The position numbers and the translations under genes were made by a program. A stretch of DNA of 41,038 nt, from contig JAKARC010000022.1 in NCBI GenBank assembly GCA_021822385.1, forward strand, positions 1-41,038. The letters are read 5' to 3'. Shown here piece after piece: positions 15,651 through 23,500 of the stretch. Below the pieces are notes generated by a model. That model was not told where the DNA came from. It was given only the letters and a program-made list of their open reading frames with translations, and ran no database searches. This stretch comes from Pseudomonadota bacterium (GTDB taxonomy: Bacteria > Pseudomonadota > Gammaproteobacteria > Steroidobacterales > Steroidobacteraceae). Numbering within the stretch: the first letter of the stretch is position 1; every line of letters begins with the position of its first letter.

Positions 15651-16522
15651 GGCGCACTGACCGATCCACGCATACGGCCGCCTTCGAACTGCCATTCATA
15701 CGTGAAGCGCAGCACGCGATAGCGACGGGCCAGTTGCGGCGGGAAGGGGTCAAAGGGACTGGCCAGCCGCAGAATTGCGAGCGCGGCCTGGTCGAGCGCG
15801 GGGTCGCCGCTTGAGCGGCGGATTCGTGCATCGATCAGGCGGCCATCAGCGGCGATCGCGACCTCAATGATGGGTGCGGCGTGCGCTCCGGCGTGGCGTG
15901 CCGCCGCCGGAAAGTTCAGCGTCCCGATCCGTTCCACCTTGCGTCTCCAGGCGACCAGATAGGGGGCGACGATGGATGAGCGCGTGTCCGGGCTGACCCA
16001 CAACTGGCGCTGCGGACCCTGCAGCCGGGTGGCTCGGAAGGGGTGCGCGGCCAGCGCTCCGCCCGCGGCCGGCGCAAACCGGCCCGTCAGCGCTCCCGGG
16101 GTGCTCCGGATGCGGTAGGTCACTCGCGTGCTCCAGCCGGTCGTGGTCAGGACTTGTTCGGCGCCACCGTGCGCGGGCCGTCCGGGCGGCGCGGCGGTGT
16201 CGTCCTGAATGGTCCGCTCTCCAGGGGGCACTGCCGGTCGCCGCGTGGCCACGTGCGGCTGCACCGCCTGCCGTGTATTCCCGGCGCCGAGCTCGGTCCG
16301 TTGCGCAAGATACGTCGCCGTCGCATTGCGTCGGGCTGGCGGTAGCCGGTCCGATACCAGGAGCACGCGCAGCCCCGGCGCACCGTGTGCGCCGGTGAGC
16401 GGAGTGCTGAAGGTAATGCCGAGAATCAGCAGTCCATGCAGCAGTGCCGCCACGAACATCATGGCGAGCAGCCGGTCCCGCGAGGTGCGGTCGGCCCGGA
16501 GGGATGCGGATTCCGCGCTCAT
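15647..16522 (-). CDS. TonB-like energy-transducing protein
   Basis: The product (291 aa from ATG 16522; a TTG at 16537 overlapping the gshB stop would give 296) has one N-terminal membrane helix (LLAMMFVAALLHGLLILGIT). A long Pro/Arg/Thr-rich periplasmic spacer follows, then a TonB C-terminal domain: VERIGTLNFPAAARH, PIIEVAIAADGRLIDARI, ASPFDPFPPQLARRYRVLRF. TonB proteins pass proton-motive force to outer-membrane partners. In P. aeruginosa the gene at this exact place (tonB3) is needed for normal twitching motility, which fits the pilG cluster next door. No exbB/exbD or receptor gene is nearby. Confidence 0.85.
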   Translation of the reverse strand: MSAESASLRADRTSRDRLLAMMFVAALLHGLLILGITFSTPLTGAHGAPGLRVLLVSDRLPPARRNATATYLAQRTELGAGNTRQAVQPHVATRRPAVPPGERTIQDDTAAPPGRPAHGGAEQVLTTTGWSTRVTYRIRSTPGALTGRFAPAAGGALAAHPFRATRLQGPQRQLWVSPDTRSSIVAPYLVAWRRKVERIGTLNFPAAARHAGAHAAPIIEVAIAADGRLIDARIRRSSGDPALDQAALAILRLASPFDPFPPQLARRYRVLRFTYEWQFEGGRMRGSVSAP

Positions 16523-16533
16523 CGCAGAATCTG

Positions 16534-17508
16534 TCAAGCCAAAGGCGTCGCTGTGCCGGCCAGTCGTCGTTCGATGGCCTGAAGCAGCTGTCCGCCGATG
16601 TCGATGGGGTGGTGCTTCTCGATTTCGCGGATCCCGGTGGGGCTGGTGACGTTAATCTCCGTCACGTGCCCGCCAATCACGTCGAGTCCGACGAACAGCA
16701 TCCCCTGCGCGGCCAGCGTGGGGCCGATCTGTCCGGCGAGCCAGCGCTCGCGTTCGGTCAAGGGGCGAACCTGCGCGCGGGCACCGGCGGCCAGGTTGCC
16801 GCGGTTGTCGTGCGGCAGGGGAATGCGCGCCAGCCCGTAAGGCAGGGGCTCCCCGTCGATCAGCAGGACCCGGGTATCGCCCGCGGTGGCGATCTCGGGC
16901 AGGTAGCGCTGCACGATCGCGAAGCGCTGTCCGTAGTCGGTCAGCGTCTCGAATACCACGGCCATGTTCTTATCGTGTTGCTCGAGGACGAAAATCGAGC
17001 GCCCCCCCATGCCATGCAGGGGCTTGCAGACGATCTTGCCGTGCTCGCGCAGAAACGCGGCCATGTCGGCCATGTCGCGCGTGATCAGGGTCGGAGCGCA
17101 GCATTGCGGGAACCAGGCCGTGTAGACCTTTTCGTTCATGTCGCGCAGCCCGCGCGGTCGATTGACCACCTGGGCTCCGGCGAGCTCGGCCCGCTCCAGG
17201 ATGTAGGTGGTATAGATGTACTCGGTGTCGAAGGGCGGATCCTTGCGCATCAGGATGCAGTCGAGTTGCCCCAGAGGGGTCGCCGCCGCCTCGCCGAGCT
17301 CAAACCAGCCGGCAGGATCGGCCTTGACCCGCAGCGCCCGCGCGCGGCCCCAGGCCACCCCGTCGCGCAACCACAGATCGCGCTGCTCGAAATAGACGAG
17401 CGACCAGCCCCGGGCCTGAGCCGCAAGCAGCATCGCCAGCGTCGAATCCTTGGCGTAATGGATGGCGTGGATCGGATCCATGATCACGCCCAGACGAACG
17501 GACGACAT
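16534..17508 (-). CDS. gshB: Glutathione synthetase GshB
   Basis: The 324-aa enzyme starts MSSVRLGVIMDPIHAIHYAK, matching the start of E. coli GshB (316 aa). Conserved parts include ILMRKDPPFDTEYIYTTYIL, KVYTAWFPQ, the ATP-grasp segment GKIVCKPLHGMGGRSIF and the metal/ATP site GLDVIGGHVTEINVTSPTG. It joins gamma-glutamylcysteine and glycine. The frame is open another 126 codons upstream, but that part has no family similarity and overlaps the pilG leader. It leads the gshB-tonB-algH-ruvX-pyrB-pyrK-like operon and is divergent from pilG. Confidence 0.95.
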   Translation of the reverse strand: MSSVRLGVIMDPIHAIHYAKDSTLAMLLAAQARGWSLVYFEQRDLWLRDGVAWGRARALRVKADPAGWFELGEAAATPLGQLDCILMRKDPPFDTEYIYTTYILERAELAGAQVVNRPRGLRDMNEKVYTAWFPQCCAPTLITRDMADMAAFLREHGKIVCKPLHGMGGRSIFVLEQHDKNMAVVFETLTDYGQRFAIVQRYLPEIATAGDTRVLLIDGEPLPYGLARIPLPHDNRGNLAAGARAQVRPLTERERWLAGQIGPTLAAQGMLFVGLDVIGGHVTEINVTSPTGIREIEKHHPIDIGGQLLQAIERRLAGTATPLA

Positions 17509-17758
17509 GTGCAGATGATGCCAGGAGCGCGCGCGGCTGTCTGGGTGTGCCGCTGCCGCGATCGGCATGCCAAAACCGTGACGCAGACGGCATGGCGGGG
17601 GTCCGGCCGATATGTTAAAAGAAAATCTGCGGGAGTTCTCGAGGTCTGCAGCCCCCATGGCGCACGTTTGGGCGTTGCGTGTACGCTCGGACCCCGGAGC
17701 GGAGACCGTCAACGCGGCGGCCGTCCGAGCGTCTACTCGACTGCCAATGAGGAGTTGC

Positions 17759-18157
17759 ATGGCCGTGAACGCCGGCAACGCTAAGCTGCAGGGCCTGAAG
17801 GTCCTGGTGATCGACGACAGCAAGACGATACGCCGTACGGCCGAAACGCTTCTCGCCAAGGAGGGGTGCGAGGTGTACACGGCCATCGACGGTTTCGATG
17901 CGCTCTCGAAGATCGCCGATCATCAGCCGGACATCGTCTTCGTCGACATCATGATGCCGCGCCTCGACGGATATCAGACCTGTTCGCTGATCAAGCACAA
18001 CAAAGTGTTCCGCTCGATCCCCGTCATCATGCTGTCTTCCAAGGACGGCCTGTTCGATCGTGCCCGCGGGCGCATCGTCGGCTCGGAGCACTACCTGACC
18101 AAGCCGTTTACCAAGGATGAGCTGCTCAGCGCGATTGCGACGCATATCGGGAGATGA
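17759..18157 (+). CDS. pilG: Twitching motility response regulator PilG
   Basis: The 132-aa single-domain receiver is very close to P. aeruginosa PilG: VLVIDDSKTIRRTAETLLAK, the phosphoacceptor Asp in FVDIMMPRLDGYQTC, the switch region PVIMLSSKDGLFDRARGRIV and the conserved Lys in YLTKPFTKDELL. PilG is phosphorylated by ChpA and promotes pilus extension and cAMP production. GAGGAG lies four bases before the ATG. The frame is open 49 codons upstream but without similarity. The 250-bp space to divergent gshB contains an AT-rich patch (17607-17628) but no promoter I can define. Confidence 0.96.
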   Translation: MAVNAGNAKLQGLKVLVIDDSKTIRRTAETLLAKEGCEVYTAIDGFDALSKIADHQPDIVFVDIMMPRLDGYQTCSLIKHNKVFRSIPVIMLSSKDGLFDRARGRIVGSEHYLTKPFTKDELLSAIATHIGR

Positions 18158-18162
18158 CGGTC

Positions 18163-18528
18163 ATGGCGCTGATTCTCATCGTCGATGATTCGCCTACGGA
18201 GGTGCATGTCATGCAGACCGCGTTGCAGAAACACGGTTATCGCACCGCCGCCGCCGCCGACGGCGCTGAAGGGGTGCGGCTTGCCCGCGAAATGACCCCG
18301 GACCTCATCTTCATGGACATCGTCATGCCGGGCATGAACGGCTATCAGGCGACGCGGGCGCTCGCCAACGACCCGCGGACGCGACAGATCCCGATCATCA
18401 TGGTGACCTCCAAGGGGCAGGAGACCGATCGCATCTGGGGACTGCGCCAGGGCGCGGTGGACTACATGATCAAGCCGGTATCCCCGGATCAGCTGGTTGC
18501 CAAAGCGCGCTCGACGCTCGCAAGTTGA
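18163..18528 (+). CDS. pilH: Twitching motility response regulator PilH
   Basis: The 121-aa receiver has LILIVDDSPTEVHVMQTALQ, phosphoacceptor Asp in FMDIVMPGMNGYQATRAL, PIIMVTSKGQETDRIWGLRQ and the Lys in YMIKPVSPDQL. This equals the length of P. aeruginosa PilH. PilH is the second ChpA target and is tied to pilus retraction or acts as a phosphate sink. An ATG at 18154 overlaps the pilG stop (ATGA), but GGGAG lies nine bases before ATG 18163, so the latter is preferred. The difference is three residues. Confidence 0.95.
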   Translation: MALILIVDDSPTEVHVMQTALQKHGYRTAAAADGAEGVRLAREMTPDLIFMDIVMPGMNGYQATRALANDPRTRQIPIIMVTSKGQETDRIWGLRQGAVDYMIKPVSPDQLVAKARSTLAS

Positions 18529-18590
18529 GCCGGTTCCGATGCACACTGAGGTCCTGCGACTGATCGGCCACACTCGGGCGTTCCCGTATC

Positions 18591-19154
18591 ATGAGTGACA
18601 CCGAGCCACTCACAGCGCTGCGCGACCGGCCCTTCGAGCTGCTCTGCGAACTCGAGCGGCGCGCGCGTGCGGTCTCGGCCCAGCCGAGTCAGGAAGGTGC
18701 TGCGCAGCGCGAATGGGTGGGTGTGGCGCTGCGCATGGCCGGCGATCTGTACCTGGTGGCGCGCGAGGAGACCCGCGAGGTGCTCGGCGTACCGGCGGGA
18801 CTGACGCGGGTGCCGGGCGCCAAGCCCTGGATCAAAGGCATCGCCAACGTGCGCGGTCAGCTTTTGCCGATCATCGATCTGCGCCAGTTCTTGGGCAGCG
18901 GGGTGACGCCGGTGGGCCGTACCACGCGCGTTGTGGCGGTCAATCACCGGGAGATTCCCGCCGGGCTGCTCGTGGATGAGGTGCTCGGTTTTCGCCGTTT
19001 CGCCGAGGGCGAGTTCCGTGCCGAGGCGCCGCCGACCATGGCCCGCTGCGAGCACTATCTGGCCGGTTCCTTCCGGCGCTCCGGTGAGCAATGGCCCGTG
19101 CTCAGCCTGCGGGCGCTGCTCGAGAGCGCGGCATTTGCGGACGCGGCCGCATGA
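18591..19154 (+). CDS. pilI: CheW-like coupling protein PilI
   Basis: The 187-aa product has a CheW fold: [69 protein letters not shown]. It links the receptor PilJ to the kinase ChpA. Length and order fit Pseudomonas PilI. No Shine-Dalgarno sequence is seen before the ATG. The stop overlaps the pilJ start (ATGA), so these are coupled. Confidence 0.93.
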   Translation: MSDTEPLTALRDRPFELLCELERRARAVSAQPSQEGAAQREWVGVALRMAGDLYLVAREETREVLGVPAGLTRVPGAKPWIKGIANVRGQLLPIIDLRQFLGSGVTPVGRTTRVVAVNHREIPAGLLVDEVLGFRRFAEGEFRAEAPPTMARCEHYLAGSFRRSGEQWPVLSLRALLESAAFADAAA

Positions 19155-20503
19155 GCGAACGCACGGCACTCACCCGGCAGACGCGAGCACTCACCGGGCT
19201 GCTGGCCGGCAGCGCGCTGTTGATTGTGCTCGGCGCTGCCGCGGCCTATCTCGCCACCGCCGGATCTCCCTCGCCGCTGCTGCGCTTCGGCCCCCTGGCA
19301 CTGGCCGTCGTGGCGGCGGCGCTGCTCGGGGCAGCCATGGTGCTGAGTGGCCGCATCGATAAGAAGGTCCAGGATCAGCGGTTCGCCGCCGAGACTCAGC
19401 GCCAGGAAAACGACCGCAATCAGCAGGCCATTCTACGGCTTCTCGATGAGCTGTCGAGCCTCGCCGATGGGGATCTCACCGTGCAGGCCACGGTCACCGA
19501 GGAGATCACCGGAGCCATTGCCGACTCCATCAACTACGCCGTCGACGCGCTGCGCGGGCTCGTCGCCACCATCAACCATTCCGCCATCCACCTCGACAGC
19601 GCGGCCCGCCAGACGCAGGCGCTGGCGCAGCATCTGGCCAAGGCGAGCAGCGCGCAATCTAAGCAGATCGCCTCGGCGACCGAGTCGGCCGCGGGCATGG
19701 CGGGCTCGATCGCCGAAGTGTCGGGCAATGCGGAACGGGCCGCCGACGTGGCCCGCCACTCGGTCGAGGTCGCGCACAAGGGTGGTGATGCGGTGCGGCG
19801 CACCATCGACGGCATGAACGCGATCCGCGAGACCATTCAGGAAACCTCCAAGCGCATCAAGCGTCTGGGTGAAAGCTCCCAGGAGATCGGCAACATCGTC
19901 GAGCTCATCAACGACATCGCCGAGCAGACGAATATCCTCGCCCTGAATGCCTCGATTCAAGCCTCGATGGCCGGGGAAGCCGGTCGCGGCTTTGCCGTGG
20001 TCGCCGATGAGGTGCAACGGCTTGCCGAGCGCGCCGCCAATGCCACCAAGCAAATCGAGGTGCTGGTGCGAACCATCCAGACGGACACCAACGAGGCGGT
20101 CGTGTCGATGGAGCGCAGCACCACCGATGTGGTCGGCGGTGCCCTGCTCGCTGAGAATGCCGGCGCGGCCCTCGATGAGATCGAACAGGTCTCCAATCAG
20201 ATCGCGAGCCTGGTGCAGAACATCTCCGGCAGCGCCCGCGCGCAGGCGAGCGGTGCGCAGAATATCGCGCGCAACATGCAGGTTTTGCGCGAGATCAGCG
20301 TGCAGACCGCCGAGTCGACCAACGCGACTTCAGCGGCGATCGCGCAGCTGGCCGAACTGTCGGCAGGCTTGCGCCGCGCAGCGGCCGGCTTCCGCCTGCC
20401 CGGCGGACCGTCCGCGGGTGCAACCGGTGCGTTCAAGCGCGTCCCGGAGGCCGGCGCGGCGAGCGCCCCCGCCACCCCCATCACCGCCGCGGGCGGTAGT
20501 TGA
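19151..20503 (+). CDS. pilJ: Methyl-accepting chemotaxis protein PilJ lacking the periplasmic sensor domain
   Basis: The 450-aa protein has two membrane helices (about residues 15-36 and 47-65) joined by only about 10 residues. A HAMP-like segment follows ([16 protein letters not shown]), then a full MCP signalling domain with its tip [20 protein letters not shown]. The region after 420 is Ala/Pro/Gly-rich. P. aeruginosa PilJ is about 680 aa and carries a large periplasmic domain implicated in sensing pilin; that part is missing here. No frameshift or open remnant was found, since pilI overlaps the start directly. It should still drive ChpA, but its input must come through the membrane, the HAMP or a partner protein. 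Confidence 0.92.
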   Translation: MSERTALTRQTRALTGLLAGSALLIVLGAAAAYLATAGSPSPLLRFGPLALAVVAAALLGAAMVLSGRIDKKVQDQRFAAETQRQENDRNQQAILRLLDELSSLADGDLTVQATVTEEITGAIADSINYAVDALRGLVATINHSAIHLDSAARQTQALAQHLAKASSAQSKQIASATESAAGMAGSIAEVSGNAERAADVARHSVEVAHKGGDAVRRTIDGMNAIRETIQETSKRIKRLGESSQEIGNIVELINDIAEQTNILALNASIQASMAGEAGRGFAVVADEVQRLAERAANATKQIEVLVRTIQTDTNEAVVSMERSTTDVVGGALLAENAGAALDEIEQVSNQIASLVQNISGSARAQASGAQNIARNMQVLREISVQTAESTNATSAAIAQLAELSAGLRRAAAGFRLPGGPSAGATGAFKRVPEAGAASAPATPITAAGGS

Positions 20504-20525
20504 GCGCCTTGCCCGGAGCCTGCTG

Positions 20526-23500
20526 ATGTCCGAAGTCGCCTCCCAGACGCTCGATGTGGTCGGGCACGAGCTTGCGCAGACGCTGAGCGAGGCGCGTGCC
20601 GCCATCGAGAGCTATGTCGAGCAACCGGACAACGCGACCCTGCTCGAGCGCTGCAAGATCGAGTTGCATCAGGTCCAGGGGGTGTTGCGGGTTCTGGAGA
20701 TCTACGGTGCGGCACTGCTGGCGGAGGAAATGGAGCTGGTGGCCGACTACCTGCTCGCCACCGTCACCGAGCGCAAGGGGCAGGCCGAAAGCCTCGATGC
20801 GCTGTTGCGCGCACTCGTGCAGCTGCCGGGATATCTCGAGCGGGTATTGGGGGGTGGGCGCGACATCGCCCTGGTCCTGCTCCCGTTGCTGAACGATCTG
20901 CGCGCCGTGCGGGGCAGCGCGTTGCTCTCGGAAGGAACGCTGCTGCTGCTGAACCTCAAGTCGGACAAGCAGGCCCAGCCCCGCAGTGCAGCGCCCGGTG
21001 AGCCGCAACTCGGTGTCGAGCAGTGGTGCCGGCGGTTGCGGGCGCAGTTTCAGATGGGCTTGATCGGTTGGATTCGCGGTGAACGCATCGAGCAGAACCT
21101 CGCGGCCATTGCCGCCGTAGCCGAGAAAATTGAGCAGTCGGCGACCCGCCAACCGGTCTTTCAGCTCTGGTGGGTCATCGGTGCGGTGATCGAGGCGTTG
21201 CGCGAGGGCGGGCTCGAGAGCGGCGTGTCGGTCAAGCGGCTGTTGGGGCTTGCCGATCGGGAGATGCGGCGGCTCTACGAGCTCGGCGAGACACGTTACT
21301 GCCAGAGTCCGCCGGTCGATCTGCTGAACAATCTCCTCTATTACGTGGGCCGCGCGAGCAGCAACGGCACGCGGGTCGCCGCAGTGCGCGCCTCGTTCCG
21401 GCTCACCGAACTGCTGCCGGTCGATGAGAGCATCGAGCAGGAGCGTGAAAATCTCTCGGCGCCGAACGTCAAGCTCATGCAGACCGTGGCGGTGGCCATC
21501 CGGGAAGATCTCGCCAAGGTGAAGGAAGTGCTCGAGCAGTTCGTCCGCCGTGGCGTCAACCAGGGCGAGGAGCTCAGACCGCAGGTGGCGCTGCTGCGCA
21601 AGATCGGCGATACGCTCGGGGTGTTGGGACTCGGAGCGCAACGCGCGGTGGTGCAGGCGCAGACTGATCGGCTCGAGCACATGCTGGCCGGATCGGAGCC
21701 GGCGGACGAGGCGGCGCTGGTCGAGATCGCCGCCGCGTTGATCGCCGTCGAGGATCGACTGGATGACAGTCTGGTCGGCATGATCAGGCCGGTCGGCGCG
21801 AGCGGAGAGCCGACAGAGGACCGGGAATTTCTGCAGGTTCAGGCCGCGGTGCTGCGCGAGTGCATGCAGAATCTCTCGTGGATCAAGGAAGCCGTCACGC
21901 AGAGCCTCGGCAGTACACCCGATGCGGCGGTGCTCGACAGCTGGCAGGGTCTGGTGGCCGGATTGAAGGCGGCCCTGCTGATGTTGGGCAAGACCCGGGC
22001 GGTCGAGGTCATCGAGGGTATCGCCACGCAGTTGCGCCGGATCATGCGGCCGGATGCGCCGCCGGCGCCGCCGGGCTGGCTCGACCGTCTGGCCGATGCC
22101 ATCGTCAGCCTCGAGTACTATCTCGAGACGCTCCAGGCCGGCCGCAGCGATCCATGGTACATGCTGGATAACGCGCATTCGTGCCTGCAAGTGCTGGAGC
22201 GTGCGCCCGCGCCGGTCACCGTGGCGCCGATCGAGCCGTCGGCGTTTGCCAAGACGGTGCTGATGACGCCCGGCGGCGATGAGCACGCCTCGGCGACCTA
22301 TCCGGATCTCGCAGCGCCTGCGACCGGGAAATTCACCGCCATCGGCGAGAGCGCCAACTCGGAACTGATCACGCTGTTCGTCGAGGAGGCCCGCGAGGAG
22401 CTGGCCCGCATTCGCCGGCATTTCCCGCTCTGGGATCAAAATCCATTGGATCGCGATGCGCTCGAGGTCGTACGCCGATCGTTTCATACCCTCAAGGGCA
22501 GCGGCCGCATGGTGGGGGCGCGTGAGCTCGGTGAACTCGCCTGGTCGGTCGAGACGCTGTTGAACCGCTTGCTCGACAATACCTTGACCCGCAGCCCGCA
22601 GATTCTCGAGGAACTGCGTCAGGCAATCGCCGCCTTGCCCCAATTGATCGAGCAGCTGGAATCCGGCCGTCCGGCGGTCACGGACGTCGCCAGCATCACG
22701 GCTACTGCGCACGCCATCGCGGCTGGGCACGAGCCGTCCGAAGCGCCGAGCGGCGGCGAGCAGGCCGAGCCAGCGGAAATTGAATCGTCCGCAGATGCGC
22801 CGCAGGCCAGTGCCGCGAGCGCAGAGGCACCGGCGGCGGTATCGGCTCCGGATGAGGGGCTGTGCGAGATCTACGTGCGCGAGACCGAAACGCACGTTGC
22901 CGCGATTCGCGCCTACCTCAGGGGCGAAGCGCGCGCTCCGGAGCCGCACGTGTTGCCGGAGGAGGTGTATCGCGCCTGCCATACCCTCGTCGGCAGTTCT
23001 CGAGCGGCCCAGGCGCGCCATGGAGTGCGTCTGGCCGAACCCCTCGATCACTGGATCCGCCGCGTTTACGCGCACGGCGCCGGCCTGAGCACGGCGGATC
23101 TGACCCTGCTCGCCGACTGCATGACGGCGATGGAATCGGTGGCCGAACACATGGACGAGCCCACCGGCTACTTCGCCAGCCACCAGGGGTTGATCACGCG
23201 GTTGGCCGAAGCGGAGCTCGCGCTCGATCAGCGTATTGCCGCCGCTGAGCAGGCGGCGGCGCAAGAGCCTCCTGCCCAAGAGCTCCCCGCGCAAGAGCTC
23301 CCCGCGCAAGAGCTCCCGGCTGCGCCGTCCGGCAATGCTGTTCCCGCCGTGGTTGACGGGACCGAGCCGCCTGCCGTCGCAGCCGCGCCGGACGGGGCAG
23401 GCGCCGCGGGCGCCATCGACTACGAACCGGAAGTGGCGGCGATCTTTTCCGAGGAGGCGCTCGAGCTCATCGACGGTGCCGAACGGACGCTCGGGGAGTG

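Noticed and set aside
17607-17628. AT-rich patch gatatgttaaaagaaaatc upstream of pilG as a promoter
   Set aside because: No -35 at a suitable distance was found on either strand, so it is mentioned only under pilG.
19947-20525. Upstream in-frame extension of ChpA inside pilJ
   Set aside because: These codons overlap the conserved PilJ signalling domain in another frame, and ATG 20526 has a good ribosome site.
23262-23321. Short repeat array considered as CRISPR
   Set aside because: Units are 15 bp, contiguous without spacers, and in frame within chpA.
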